Shown: positions 1-10,705, counted from the first letter of the stretch. The stretch: DNA of 64,000 bases from Lachnospiraceae bacterium (GCA_014804755.1 JAAUZE010000008.1:226109-290108); one strand, 5' to 3'. The notes: generated by a model from the letters alone, not told the origin. Numbers and translations are program-made.

Positions 1-138
1 GCGACCTATGAGCTGGGCGAGGGCATGAAAGGAACGATCGGCATCATCGGTCCGAAGCGCATGGATTATGAGAAAGCGGTCGGCAGCCTAAAGACGGTGA
101 TGACGCAGCTTGAAGAAATCTATAAGAAAAAGCAATAA
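1..138 (+). CDS. hrcA: Heat-inducible transcription repressor HrcA, 3' end only
   Basis: The window opens inside a reading frame that runs in frame 1 to a TAA at 136-138 and encodes the last 45 residues of a protein. The segment GTIGIIGPKRMDYEKAV is the typical C-terminal signature of HrcA, the repressor that binds CIRCE operators and controls the groE and dnaK heat-shock operons. grpE, dnaK and dnaJ follow directly, which is the standard Firmicute order. The DNA-binding N-terminus and any CIRCE element lie upstream of the window. The identification rests on this short C-terminal match plus synteny. Confidence 0.9.
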   Translation, partial: ATYELGEGMKGTIGIIGPKRMDYEKAVGSLKTVMTQLEEIYKKKQ

Positions 139-152
139 AGGAGATGAGTCCC

Positions 153-926
153 ATGTCAGAAAAGAAGGATGACAGGATCAAAGAGGAGCGAACCGCAGAT
201 GCGCAGACATCGGAGGACGCCAAGGCGGTAACGGAAAGCGACGGCGAGGCGTATGACGAACAAAGCGCTGACGAGGCATCAGCGGATATGGAACCGAGCG
301 TAGACGACGAGGAGGCCGCGGATGAGGAGCAGTCCGAAAGCGACGACAAGACATCGGCGGACACAGAGCAGACCGTAACCGATGGGGAGACTGCGGCGGA
401 TGCGGACGGCAAGGACGCCTCTCACACAGATACGCCGAAAGAAAAGGAAGGCAAATTCTTTAAGAAGAATAAGAAGGCAGATAAAAAGGATAAGCAGCAG
501 GAAAAGATAGAGGAACTGGAGGATCGCGTCAGACGTCAGATGGCGGAATTTGAAAATTTCCGCAAGCGGACGGAAAAAGAAAAGACGGCGATGTTTGAGA
601 CCGGAGCAAGAAGCGTGATAGAAAAGATCCTGCCGGTTGTCGATAATTTTGAACGCGGTTTGGCGAGTGTTCCCGAAGAAGAAAAGTCCGGCCCGTTCGC
701 CGAAGGCATGAGCATGGTTTATAAGCAGCTGATCAGCGAATTGGAAAAACTGGAAGTGCGGCCGATCGAGGCAGTCGGAAAAGAATTTAACCCGGATTTC
801 CACAATGCAGTCATGCAGGTGGAGAGTGAGGAGTATGAGTCCGGCATGATCGCGCAGGAGCTGCAGAAGGGCTATACCTACCGCGACACCGTCGTCAGAC
901 ACAGTATGGTGGCGGTCGTGCCGTAG
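153..926 (+). CDS. grpE: Nucleotide exchange factor GrpE with long acidic N-terminal extension
   Basis: Co-chaperone that releases ADP from DnaK in the cytoplasm. The C-terminal half (about residues 120-255) is the GrpE fold, with a coiled-coil region around RRQMAEFENFRKRTEKEK, VVDNFERGL and the closing G-Y-x-Y-R-D-x-V-V-R-H-S-M-V motif. The first roughly 90 residues are low-complexity and very rich in Asp, Glu, Ala, Ser and Thr, followed by a Lys-rich linker; GrpE is normally near 190-210 residues, so at 257 this one is long. The start at 153 is chosen over the ATG at 144 because AAGGAG at 138-143 is well spaced only for 153. It lies 14 bases after hrcA in the same operon. Confidence 0.96.
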   Translation: MSEKKDDRIKEERTADAQTSEDAKAVTESDGEAYDEQSADEASADMEPSVDDEEAADEEQSESDDKTSADTEQTVTDGETAADADGKDASHTDTPKEKEGKFFKKNKKADKKDKQQEKIEELEDRVRRQMAEFENFRKRTEKEKTAMFETGARSVIEKILPVVDNFERGLASVPEEEKSGPFAEGMSMVYKQLISELEKLEVRPIEAVGKEFNPDFHNAVMQVESEEYESGMIAQELQKGYTYRDTVVRHSMVAVVP

Positions 927-1055
927 AGCGGTAATAAGCTGGCGCAGAATCGCCCGGCGGCGCAGTCAGGCGGATTTGTGACAGGACAGATTGTGTAAAA
1001 AGCCGGAAACGGATTTTTATAGACAGAAAACAAAGAATGTTCAGATCGTATTTGA

Positions 1056-2945
<1,890 letters not shown>

Positions 2946-2950
2946 CACAT

Positions 2951-4129
2951 ATGGCAGAACAGAAACGGGATTATTACGAGGTGCTTGGAGTCGGCAAGAA
3001 TGCCGATGAAGCAGAGATCAAAAAAGCATATCGTGTACTCGCCAAAAAGTATCATCCTGATATGAATCCGGGTGACAAAGAGGCGGAAAAGAAGTTCAAG
3101 GAAGCGTCCGAGGCTTATGCAGTCTTAAGCGACCCGGAAAAGCGCAGACAGTATGATCAATTCGGTCATGCGGCGTTTGAGGGCGGCGCGGGCGGAGGCG
3201 GCTTCGGCGGCTTTGACTTCAGCGGCGCGGATTTCGGCGATATATTCGGAGATATATTCGGCGATCTGTTCGGCGGAGGACGGCGTTCGGGAAGATCGGG
3301 CAACGGACCGATGCGCGGGCGCAATGTGAGAACGAGCATCCGTATCAGCTTTGTGGAAGCAGTGTTCGGCGCGGAAAAAGAGATCGAGATACCGTACAAG
3401 GAAGAGTGCAAGACCTGTCACGGAAGCGGTGCGAAGCCGGGAAGCGGCCCCGTCACCTGTGATAAATGCAAGGGCTCCGGACAGATTGTTTACACACAGA
3501 ACAGCTTTTTCGGAACGGTCAGGAATGTGCAGGCATGTCCCGATTGTAACGGAACGGGAAAGGTCATTAAGGACAAATGTCCCGACTGCCACGGCTCAGG
3601 TTATCATTCCATCCGTAAAAAGATCATGGCGATCATTCCGGCGGGAATCGATAACGGCCAGGCGTTCCGCATTTCCGATATGGGAGAACCGGGAACGAAC
3701 GGCGGGCCGCGCGGAGATGTGCTTGTGGAATGTCAGGTGATGCGTCACCCGATTTTCCAGCGTGACGGTGTGGATATTTATTCGACAGTACCGATCTCAT
3801 TCGCGATTGCCGCACTTGGCGGCGAGGTGCTTGTCGATACGCTTGACAGCAGGATCGCCTACACGATCAAGCCGGGGACGCAGACGGATACCCGCGTTGT
3901 CCTAAAACGTAAGGGCGTGCCGAATGTCCATAATAAGGAGCAGCGAGGCAACCATTATGTCACGTTCGTGGTGCAGGTGCCGGATAAGCTGTCCGCAAAA
4001 GCGCGCGATCTGCTGACCGAGTTCGATTCCATGACGGGTGACAGCTTAAATGAGGTCAAACGCGTAACAGGCACGAAAGCGGGCGGAGAAACGCAGAAGG
4101 AGACAAAGAAGAAAAAGAAATTTTTCTGA
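2951..4129 (+). CDS. dnaJ: Chaperone protein DnaJ (Hsp40)
   Basis: J-domain co-chaperone that stimulates DnaK ATPase and delivers substrates. The 392-residue protein has the J domain (residues 5-70, catalytic H35-P36-D37), a Gly/Phe-rich segment (about 75-115), four CxxCxGxG zinc-finger repeats ([32 protein letters not shown]) and two C-terminal substrate-binding beta domains, so it is a full type I DnaJ. The tail is lysine-rich. It starts 5 bases after dnaK; its ribosome-binding site must lie within the end of dnaK. Confidence 0.98.
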   Translation: MAEQKRDYYEVLGVGKNADEAEIKKAYRVLAKKYHPDMNPGDKEAEKKFKEASEAYAVLSDPEKRRQYDQFGHAAFEGGAGGGGFGGFDFSGADFGDIFGDIFGDLFGGGRRSGRSGNGPMRGRNVRTSIRISFVEAVFGAEKEIEIPYKEECKTCHGSGAKPGSGPVTCDKCKGSGQIVYTQNSFFGTVRNVQACPDCNGTGKVIKDKCPDCHGSGYHSIRKKIMAIIPAGIDNGQAFRISDMGEPGTNGGPRGDVLVECQVMRHPIFQRDGVDIYSTVPISFAIAALGGEVLVDTLDSRIAYTIKPGTQTDTRVVLKRKGVPNVHNKEQRGNHYVTFVVQVPDKLSAKARDLLTEFDSMTGDSLNEVKRVTGTKAGGETQKETKKKKKFF

Positions 4130-4141
4130 TCATGGTACGGT

Positions 4142-4179
4142 AAGGGCGTGAACAATTCGGGTTTGCGCCCTTGTTTTTT
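4142..4179 (+). terminator. Rho-independent terminator after dnaJ
   Basis: Stem AAGGGCG (4142-4148) pairs with CGCCCTT (4166-4172), extended inward by weaker pairs, and runs into GTTTTTTA. It closes the hrcA-grpE-dnaK-dnaJ heat-shock unit. Confidence 0.75.
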
Positions 4180-4199
4180 ATGGAAAATCCATATATACT
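4171..4199 (+). promoter_or_regulatory. Putative sigma-A promoter of prmA
   Basis: TTGTTT at 4171-4176 and TATACT at 4194-4199 are 17 bases apart. The -35 overlaps the T-tract of the dnaJ terminator, a compact arrangement that would separate the methyltransferase genes from the heat-shock unit. Confidence 0.5.
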
Positions 4200-4256
4200 G
4201 TAACAGAACAGTCCGCGGGAAAACAGGCGGGCAAAGAAAGCGGGAGGGATGCGGCG

Positions 4257-5246
4257 ATGAAGTGGACGGCATTCAGGATCAAGACGGTGACGGAGGCGGA
4301 GGATATTTTGATCAGCACGCTCTATGACATTGGGCTTGAGGGTGCGCAGATCGAGGACAAGGTTCCTTTGACGGCAGCGGATAAGGAGCGGATGTTCGTG
4401 GATATTCTTCCCGATACAGCGGAAGACGACGGAATCGCCTATGTGACGTTTTTTGTGGAGACGGATGAGGACGGTCTGCTTCTTCTTTCGGGGGAAAAGA
4501 CGACGAAGCAGGAGCTTCTTTCGCGCATCGAGCAGGAGATGGACGAGCTTCGCGGCTTTTTGGAGCTGGGCGAGGGAACCATCTCATTGTCCGAGACGGA
4601 GGACATCGACTGGATCAACAACTGGAAACAGTATTTCCATCAATTTTATATCGACGATCTGCTTGTGATCCCGTCATGGGAAGCTGTGGGACTGGAGGAC
4701 AGGGACAAGAGAGTTCTGCATATCGACCCCGGCACGGCGTTCGGAACAGGCATGCATGAGACGACGCAGCTCTGTATCCGTCAGATCAGAAAATATATGA
4801 CAAATGAGACAGCGCTCTTAGACGTCGGTACGGGAAGTGGTATTCTCGGCATCATTGCGCTCATGTATGGGGCGCAGCGTGTGACCGGCACGGATATTGA
4901 CCCGTGCGCCGAGCAGGCGGTTTATGAAAATCTTTCGGCGAACGGCATTGACGCATCGAAGTTTGAATTGCTGATCGGGAATCTTATTACCGATGAGGAG
5001 CTTCGGGAATGTGTCGGCGACGAGCAGTATGACATTGTCACCGCGAATATTTTGGCGGATGTGCTTGTACCTCTGACGCCCGTGGTCACGCGGCATATCA
5101 AGCCGGGCGGCTATTACATCACGTCGGGCATCATCAATGAGAACCACAAGGAACAGGATGTGCGGGACGCGATGCTTGCGGCGGGGTTAGAGATCGTGGA
5201 AGTGACTTATCAGGGCGAGTGGGTGAGCGTGACCGGCAAAAAATGA
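4257..5246 (+). CDS. prmA: Ribosomal protein L11 methyltransferase PrmA
   Basis: SAM-dependent methyltransferase that methylates lysine and amino-terminal groups of ribosomal protein L11. The 329-residue protein has an N-terminal substrate-recognition region, the stretch IDPGTAFGTGMHETTQLC near the middle, the SAM-binding glycine motif LLDVGTGSGILGI, and the NPPY-like catalytic segment VTANILADVL. GGGAGGG at 4242-4248 is eight bases from the ATG. It commonly follows dnaJ in Firmicutes and is followed here by rsmE after 19 bases. Confidence 0.96.
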   Translation: MKWTAFRIKTVTEAEDILISTLYDIGLEGAQIEDKVPLTAADKERMFVDILPDTAEDDGIAYVTFFVETDEDGLLLLSGEKTTKQELLSRIEQEMDELRGFLELGEGTISLSETEDIDWINNWKQYFHQFYIDDLLVIPSWEAVGLEDRDKRVLHIDPGTAFGTGMHETTQLCIRQIRKYMTNETALLDVGTGSGILGIIALMYGAQRVTGTDIDPCAEQAVYENLSANGIDASKFELLIGNLITDEELRECVGDEQYDIVTANILADVLVPLTPVVTRHIKPGGYYITSGIINENHKEQDVRDAMLAAGLEIVEVTYQGEWVSVTGKK

Positions 5247-5265
5247 AGATTTTCGGAGAGGGCCT

Positions 5266-6015
5266 ATGTATCATTTTTTTGTGGAGCCGTCGCAGATCGA
5301 CGTGGAGAGGCGCCGCGTTGTGATCACGGGGGAGGATGTGAACCATATCGTGAACGTGCTGCGTATCAGGCAGGGCGAGGAGCTTGCCGTCAGCAATGGT
5401 GTGGACGGAAAAGAATACCGCTGTGAGGTGCACGCGTTTGACGGGGAGCAGGTAGAGTGCGTGCTTCGTTTTATCAAAGAGGATGGCGTGGAGCTGCCCG
5501 CAAGGGTGCGTTTGTTTCAGGCACTGCCGAAAGCGGATAAAATGGAGCTCATCATACAGAAGGCGGTGGAGCTCGGCGTTTATGAGATCATTCCCGTGGC
5601 ATCGGGGCGCTGTGTCGTGAAGCTGGATGCGAAGAAAGAGGTATCGAAGCTGGCGCGCTGGAATGCCATTTCGGAGGCGGCGGCAAAACAGAGCAGGCGC
5701 GCGCTGATCCCGAAGGTCAGCCCCGTTGTCTCTTTTGCCGATGCGGTGAAAGAAGCGGCAGGGGCGGATGTGAAAATGATCCCCTATGAGCTTGCAGCGG
5801 ACATGGAACGGACAAGAGCGCTGATCGGCAGCATCCGCCCGGGCACACAGATCGCGGTCATGATCGGACCGGAGGGCGGCTTTGAGGAGACGGAGATTGA
5901 ACTGGCGAAAGTGGCGGGGATCGTGCCCGTGACGTTGGGCAGGCGTATTCTGCGCACGGAAACGGCAGGCTTCACCGTCATGGCATGGCTCATGTATCAT
6001 TTGGAGACGACTTAG
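5266..6015 (+). CDS. rsmE: 16S rRNA (uracil(1498)-N(3))-methyltransferase RsmE
   Basis: SPOUT-superfamily enzyme that methylates U1498 of 16S rRNA. The 249-residue protein has a PUA-like N-terminal domain (VNHIVNVLRIRQGEEL) and a C-terminal knotted SPOUT domain with the SAM-binding segments MIGPEGGFEETEIELA and VTLGRRILRTETAG, which are diagnostic of RsmE. GAGAGGG lies just before the ATG. It sits 19 bases downstream of prmA, the usual pairing. Confidence 0.96.
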   Translation: MYHFFVEPSQIDVERRRVVITGEDVNHIVNVLRIRQGEELAVSNGVDGKEYRCEVHAFDGEQVECVLRFIKEDGVELPARVRLFQALPKADKMELIIQKAVELGVYEIIPVASGRCVVKLDAKKEVSKLARWNAISEAAAKQSRRALIPKVSPVVSFADAVKEAAGADVKMIPYELAADMERTRALIGSIRPGTQIAVMIGPEGGFEETEIELAKVAGIVPVTLGRRILRTETAGFTVMAWLMYHLETT

Positions 6016-6052
6016 AATATAGTAATATATATTGGAATGAGAGAAGACAGAA

Positions 6053-7207
6053 ATGAAATGTTATTTTGATAATTCGGCGACCACGAGATGCTTTGACAGC
6101 GTTGCTGAAATTGTAGATGGGGTCATGCGTGTGGATTACGGAAATCCGTCGAGCCTGCATACAAAGGGTGTGGAGGCGGAGCAGTATCTCCGCTATGCGA
6201 AGGAACAAATTGCGAAAAGCTTAAAGGTACAGGAAAAAGAGATTCTTTTTACATCGGGAGGAACGGAAGCGGATAATCTGGCGATCATCGGCGCGGCAAT
6301 GGCGAACTACCGCAGGGGAAGACACCTGATCACAACGCAGATCGAGCATCCCGCTGTTTTGCAGACAATGAATTATTTAGAGAGCCTCGGCTACGGCGTT
6401 ACTTATCTGCCTGTGGATGCATACGGGCGCATCCGTATCGAGGAGCTGGAGGCGGCGATCACGCCGGAAACGATTCTTGTTTCCATCATGCATACGAATA
6501 ATGAAATCGGAAGCGTTATGCCGATCGCGGAGGCGGGCAGAGTCATAAAGGAGAAAAACCCGCAGACCCTGTTTCATGTGGATGCGGTGCAGGGATACGG
6601 AAAATGCCGCATTTATCCGAAAAAAGACGGGATTGATCTGTTGTCAGTGAGCGGGCATAAGATTCATGCGCCGAAGGGAATCGGTTTCCTGTACGTCGGT
6701 GAGAAAGTAAAGATCAAGCCGATCCTTTTTGGCGGCGGGCAGCAGGGCGGCATGCGTTCCGGAACGGAGAATGTCGTGGGGATCGCCGGACTCGGGAGAG
6801 CAGTCGAGGGGATTTTTGCGCATCTGGATGAGGATGTGGACCGCCTGTATGAGTATAAAGAATATTTTACGGAGCAGGTGCTGCGCATTCCCGATGTGAC
6901 GCTGAACGGTCCGCGCGGCAGGGACGGATCGCCCCATATCGTGAGTCTGTCCGTAAAGGGTGTCCGCGCCGAGGTGCTGCTGCACAGCTTAGACGCCGAG
7001 GGAATCTGTATTTCTGCGGGGAGCGCCTGCTCGTCCCATAAACCGACGCCTTCCGCTACACTTCAGGCGATCGGCGTCAGCCGGGAGCTTTTGGAATCGA
7101 CTGTGCGGTTCAGCTTTTCCTTAGACACAACGAAAGAACAGCTTGACTACGCGCTTGCAGTGCTGAACGAGCAGATTCCGAAGCTGCGGCGCTACACAAG
7201 AAAATAG
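6053..7207 (+). CDS. Cysteine desulfurase, NifS/IscS-type, partner of ThiI
   Basis: Pyridoxal-phosphate enzyme that converts cysteine to alanine and passes persulfide sulfur to acceptors. At 384 residues it has the family length. Visible motifs are LFTSGGTEADNLAI, the PLP-binding HVDAVQGYGK and SVSGHKIHAPKGIGFLYV containing the Schiff-base lysine, and the active-site cysteine in SAGSACSSHKPTPS. The next gene is thiI, as in the nifZ-thiI pair of Bacillus subtilis, so its likely role is to charge ThiI for 4-thiouridine formation in tRNA; a general Fe-S role cannot be excluded. Confidence 0.93.
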   Translation: MKCYFDNSATTRCFDSVAEIVDGVMRVDYGNPSSLHTKGVEAEQYLRYAKEQIAKSLKVQEKEILFTSGGTEADNLAIIGAAMANYRRGRHLITTQIEHPAVLQTMNYLESLGYGVTYLPVDAYGRIRIEELEAAITPETILVSIMHTNNEIGSVMPIAEAGRVIKEKNPQTLFHVDAVQGYGKCRIYPKKDGIDLLSVSGHKIHAPKGIGFLYVGEKVKIKPILFGGGQQGGMRSGTENVVGIAGLGRAVEGIFAHLDEDVDRLYEYKEYFTEQVLRIPDVTLNGPRGRDGSPHIVSLSVKGVRAEVLLHSLDAEGICISAGSACSSHKPTPSATLQAIGVSRELLESTVRFSFSLDTTKEQLDYALAVLNEQIPKLRRYTRK

Positions 7208-7233
7208 TGTGTGAAAAATAGACATATCCATAT

Positions 7234-7296
7234 GCAACGGCGCTCTGACGCCGCCGGTGCTTACATGCCGTATTTTGGCATGTTACGTACCGTTGC
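7234..7296 (+). other. Intergenic three-stem structured segment upstream of thiI
   Basis: Between the desulfurase and thiI there are nested complementary arms: GCAAC (7234-7238) with GTTGC (7292-7296) outside, CGGCG-CTCTGA-CGCCG (7239-7252ish) and ACATGCC (7263-7269) with GGCATGT (7277-7283) inside. No known riboswitch consensus, including TPP, was recognised. It could be a processing or attenuation structure, or a dispersed repeat. Confidence 0.35.
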
Positions 7297-7380
7297 GAGC
7301 GGAAGGCAGCGAAAGCGTGCCGTGCATTGGATTGTCTATTTTGTACCATTAGTATTTTTTATTTCAAAGGAGAAAAAACA

Positions 7381-8562
7381 ATGTTTTCAGCTTTTTTGAT
7401 CAAATATGCGGAGATCGGTATTAAAGGAAAGAACCGTTATCTTTTTGAGGATGCGCTGGTAAGTGACATCAAATATGCGCTGCGCCGTTGTGACGGCAGC
7501 TTCCGCGTGCATAAGGCGGACGGACGCATCTATGTTGATGCGCTGTCTGAATTTGATTATGACGAGACGGTGGACAACCTAAAGACCGTGTTCGGCGTTT
7601 CGGGTATCTGCCCGGTTGTTCATGTGGAGGATTCAGGCTTTGAACAACTGACGAAGGATGTGCTTTCCTACATGGATACCGTATATGCGGACAAGCATAA
7701 AACGTTTAAGGTGTTTGCCAGACGCGCAAGAAAAAATTATCCGATGCAGTCGCCGCAGATGAATGAGGAATTGGGTGCGGCGATCTTAGAGGCGTTCCCG
7801 GATTTCCGCGTGGATGTGCATCATCCCGACATTCAGCTCAATGTGGAGGTGCGCGAGAAGATTTATTTATATTCCGAGGTAATACCGGGACCGGGCGGTC
7901 TTCCGCTCGGGACAAACGGAAAGGCGATGCTCCTGCTTTCAGGCGGGATTGATTCTCCGGTCGCGGGCTATATGATCGCGAAGCGCGGTGTGCATATCGA
8001 CGCTGTTTATTTTCATGCGCCGCCCTATACGTCGGAGCGTGCCAAGCAGAAGGTGGTCGATTTGGCAAAGCTGATCTCACGCTTTACGGGACCGATCGAT
8101 CTGCATGTCATCAATTTTACCGACATTCAGCTCTATATTTATGAAAAGTGTCCGCATGACGAGCTGACGATCATTATGCGCCGTTATATGATGCGCATTG
8201 CGGAGACGCTTGCCGGCAAAAACAATTGCTTAGGACTGGTGACGGGAGAGAGTATCGGACAGGTTGCATCCCAGACGATGGCGAGTCTTGCCTGCACGGA
8301 TGACGCGTGCAGTATGCCGGTATATCGTCCGCTCATCGGCTTTGATAAAAATGATATTGTCGATATTGCCGAAAAGATCAATACCTACGAGACGTCCATC
8401 CTGCCATTTGAGGACTGCTGCACAATCTTTGTAGCGAAGCATCCCGTGACGAAGCCTAATCTCAAGGTCATTCGCGATCATGAGACAAACCTGAAGGAGA
8501 AGATTGACGGGCTGGTGCAGACGGCGCTTGAAACGGATGAAGTGATTCATATAGAGGCGTGA
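7381..8562 (+). CDS. thiI: tRNA uracil 4-sulfurtransferase ThiI
   Basis: Catalyses ATP-dependent thiolation of uridine 8 in tRNA and can also supply sulfur for thiamine thiazole. The 393-residue form has an N-terminal ferredoxin-like segment (LIKYAEIGIKGKNRYLFE), a THUMP domain (about 60-165) and a PP-loop ATP-pyrophosphatase domain with LLLSGGIDSPVAGYMIAKRG. The C-terminal rhodanese domain of enterobacterial ThiI is absent, as is usual in Firmicutes; the conserved CC in EDCCTIFVAKHP is present. The start follows AAAGGAG at suitable spacing, whereas an in-frame ATG 54 bases upstream has no such site. Confidence 0.96.
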   Translation: MFSAFLIKYAEIGIKGKNRYLFEDALVSDIKYALRRCDGSFRVHKADGRIYVDALSEFDYDETVDNLKTVFGVSGICPVVHVEDSGFEQLTKDVLSYMDTVYADKHKTFKVFARRARKNYPMQSPQMNEELGAAILEAFPDFRVDVHHPDIQLNVEVREKIYLYSEVIPGPGGLPLGTNGKAMLLLSGGIDSPVAGYMIAKRGVHIDAVYFHAPPYTSERAKQKVVDLAKLISRFTGPIDLHVINFTDIQLYIYEKCPHDELTIIMRRYMMRIAETLAGKNNCLGLVTGESIGQVASQTMASLACTDDACSMPVYRPLIGFDKNDIVDIAEKINTYETSILPFEDCCTIFVAKHPVTKPNLKVIRDHETNLKEKIDGLVQTALETDEVIHIEA

Positions 8563-8572
8563 TCAGGGTGCA

Positions 8573-8602
8573 AAAAAAGCAAGGCGTTCACCTTGCTTTT
8601 TT
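8573..8602. terminator. Bidirectional terminator between thiI and the HPr-like gene
   Basis: Perfect 12-bp stem AAAAAAGCAAGG (8573-8584) with CCTTGCTTTTTT (8591-8602) and a six-base loop. The A and T tracts allow termination from both sides, serving thiI on plus and the HPr-like gene on minus. Confidence 0.85.
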
Positions 8603-8633
8603 ACCACATGCACCTGTGTATGTGTTCCATTGA

Positions 8634-8864
8634 TTAGATCATGTACGGCTTAATGATGTCAAGAACATCGTCGATGTTATCTTCTGCGTGGATATTTAAT
8701 TCGATCGGCTTGGATAAGTCTAAGCTGAAAATACCCATGATGGATTTTGCATCGATAACATATCTGCCGGAAACTAAATCAAAGTCATAATCGAATTTTG
8801 TAATATCGTTTACGAACGATTTTACTTTGTCAATGGAATTCAAAGAAATCTTCACTGTCTTCAT
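8634..8864 (-). CDS. HPr-like protein lacking the phospho-acceptor histidine
   Basis: A 76-residue protein with the HPr fold pattern: the block VIDAKSIMGIFSLDLSKP matches the regulatory-serine region of HPr, and the C-terminal helix is DDVLDIIKPYM. At the position of the catalytic His15 it has lysine in a degenerate NSIDKVKSF segment, so it cannot take phosphate from enzyme I in the usual way. The serine equivalent to Ser46 (S41) is kept. A canonical ptsH is present elsewhere in this window at 37174. Its role is not known; a regulatory or decoy function is inference. TAAGGAGG lies upstream on the minus strand. Confidence 0.85.
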   Translation of the reverse strand: MKTVKISLNSIDKVKSFVNDITKFDYDFDLVSGRYVIDAKSIMGIFSLDLSKPIELNIHAEDNIDDVLDIIKPYMI

Positions 8865-8917
8865 TGATCATTACCTCCTTATATTTTTGGTTGCGCGGTC
8901 ATTTGAACCACATCATC

Positions 8918-8946
8918 ATCTTAATTGCTTAAAAAGGAAAAGTCAA
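8918..8946 (-). promoter_or_regulatory. Putative promoter of the HPr-like gene
   Basis: On the minus strand TTGACT (8946-8941) and TAAGAT (8923-8918) are spaced by 17 bases, about 50 bases before the start codon. Confidence 0.55.
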
Positions 8947-8980
8947 TACATAAAACAATACAAAAAAAACGAGGTTTCCT

Positions 8981-10321
8981 ATGAAAAGTGTAGCATTACA
9001 TAATCTTGGCTGTAAGGTGAATACTTATGAAATGGACGTTATGCGGCAAATGTTACAAGAAAACGGATATGAAATTGTGCCATTTGTTCAAAAAGCAGAC
9101 ATTTATATCATTAATACTTGTACTGTGACAAATATTGCGGATCGAAAAAGCAGACAGATGCTGCACCGCGCCAGAAAGCAAAATCCGCAGGCTGTGGTCG
9201 TTGCGGTCGGCTGTTATGTGCAGACAGCTCTTCACGCGGAGGATTTAGGCGCCGATATTATCATAGGGAATAATCGAAAAGGGCAGATCGTTCGTATTCT
9301 GGAGGAATATTTTGCGTCTCACGCGGCACATGATACGGTAGTGGATATTGCGCACACGGATGAATATGAGGAGCTTGCTTTGACAAAACCGCAGGAGCAT
9401 GTGCGCGCATTCTTAAAGATTCAGGACGGATGCAACCAGTTTTGTACCTACTGCGCGATCCCGCTTGCACGCGGACGTGTCAGAAGCAGAAAGCCGGAGA
9501 GTGTTCTCGCAGAGGCGCGTGCGCTGGCGGATGCCGGTTGCAAAGAGCTTGTGCTCACGGGGATTCATTTGAGCTCGTATGGGCTGGATTTTCTCGGAAT
9601 CCGGTCAGCGGATTATCGGGATGCCGCCAGGGCGGGCTTTCTTGCGGAGTTGGTGGAGCAGCTTGCCGAAATTCCGGGAATATGCCGTATCCGGCTTGGT
9701 TCTTTAGAGCCGAGGATCGTGACACCGGAGCTTGCCGAACGCCTTGCGAAATGTAAGAAGCTCTGTCCGCATTTTCATTTATCCCTGCAAAGCGGATGCG
9801 ATACGGTCTTAAAGCGGATGAACCGGCATTATGACACGGAGTACTTTGCGCAGAGTGTAAGGATTTTGAGGGAGGCGTTTCAGCGCGCCGCGGTCACGAC
9901 GGATGTGATCGTCGGTTTTCCGGGAGAAACAGAGGAGGAGTTTGCCGCGACAAAAGCGTATGCGGAGCGCATCGGTTTTTATGAGATGCATGTATTCAAA
10001 TATTCCAAGCGGGAGGGAACGCCGGCTGCGGTGATGGAGGGGCAGGTTCCGGACAGCGTCAAAGCGCGCAGGAGCGATGAGCTGATCGCGGTATCGGACC
10101 GGCTTTCCGAGACATATCGCACGCAGTATATCGGGCAGCCGATGGAGATTCTTACAGAGGAGTATAAGGAGATCGGGGGCGTGCGCTATCTGATCGGGCA
10201 TACGGAGGATTATGTGCTGGCGGCAGTGCCGGAAGGGGAAATTCAGCCGAACCGGATCGTGCGGGGAGTCGGGGAAAGACTGCTTCAGGACAGCGGATTA
10301 CAGGTTATTTTATTAAGGTAG
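8981..10321 (+). CDS. mtaB: tRNA t6A37 methylthiotransferase MtaB
   Basis: Radical-SAM methylthiotransferase that converts t6A37 to ms2t6A37 in tRNAs reading ANN codons. The 446-residue protein has an N-terminal UPF0004 domain with cluster cysteines C11, C47 and C78 (NLGCKVNTYE, INTCTVTN, AVGCYVQ), a radical-SAM core with CxxxCxxC at C151, C155 and C158 (DGCNQFCTYCAIPLARGRVR), and a C-terminal TRAM-like segment. The N-terminal NLGCKVN form separates MtaB from MiaB and RimO. It is read divergently from the HPr-like gene. Confidence 0.95.
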   Translation: MKSVALHNLGCKVNTYEMDVMRQMLQENGYEIVPFVQKADIYIINTCTVTNIADRKSRQMLHRARKQNPQAVVVAVGCYVQTALHAEDLGADIIIGNNRKGQIVRILEEYFASHAAHDTVVDIAHTDEYEELALTKPQEHVRAFLKIQDGCNQFCTYCAIPLARGRVRSRKPESVLAEARALADAGCKELVLTGIHLSSYGLDFLGIRSADYRDAARAGFLAELVEQLAEIPGICRIRLGSLEPRIVTPELAERLAKCKKLCPHFHLSLQSGCDTVLKRMNRHYDTEYFAQSVRILREAFQRAAVTTDVIVGFPGETEEEFAATKAYAERIGFYEMHVFKYSKREGTPAAVMEGQVPDSVKARRSDELIAVSDRLSETYRTQYIGQPMEILTEEYKEIGGVRYLIGHTEDYVLAAVPEGEIQPNRIVRGVGERLLQDSGLQVILLR

Positions 10322-10331
10322 ATAAGTCTCA

Positions 10332-10360
10332 TTGCAAAATTCGGGGAAGTAGAGTAGAAT
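10332..10360 (+). promoter_or_regulatory. Putative promoter of the ireB-ruvX-DUF1292 unit
   Basis: TTGCAA at 10332-10337 and TAGAAT at 10355-10360 are 17 bases apart, 75 bases before the ireB start and just after mtaB. Confidence 0.5.
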
Positions 10361-10435
10361 AGAAACAGTATGGTACGCGTGGAGGTGTCAATATAGGGAC
10401 AGGCACTGATCGTCTCAGATAAAGGAAGTGGCGAA

Positions 10436-10705
10436 ATGGCAGATTTGGGAAATACACAATTTTTCAGGGTAGAGACAGAACCGGAGATTCAGGTACAGGA
10501 GGTTCTTCGCGCAGTGTATGAGGCGCTGACGGAGAAGGGCTATAATCCGGTCAATCAGATCGTGGGGTATATTATGTCGGGAGATCCGACCTATATTACC
10601 AGCCATAAGAACGCCCGGACGATGATCATGAAGGTGGAGCGCGATGAGCTGGTAGAGGAAATGCTGGCGCAGTATATCCGCTTCAACGGATGGAATGATA
10701 AATAA
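10436..10705 (+). CDS. ireB: IreB family regulatory phosphoprotein (UPF0297)
   Basis: Small cytosolic protein of 89 residues. In Enterococcus the family member IreB is phosphorylated by the PASTA kinase IreK and affects cephalosporin resistance. The full-length match includes [20 protein letters not shown] and the highly conserved [28 protein letters not shown] precedes the ATG. The order IreB, RuvX, DUF1292 is the conserved Firmicute cluster (yrzL-yrrK-yrzB in Bacillus). Confidence 0.95.
   Translation: MADLGNTQFFRVETEPEIQVQEVLRAVYEALTEKGYNPVNQIVGYIMSGDPTYITSHKNARTMIMKVERDELVEEMLAQYIRFNGWNDK

Noticed and set aside
5134-6000. 288-codon minus-strand frame opposite rsmE
   Set aside because: Antisense shadow of rsmE with no recognisable domain.
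7208-7380. TPP riboswitch upstream of thiI
   Set aside because: The conserved CTGAGA and later TPP-riboswitch core elements are not present.
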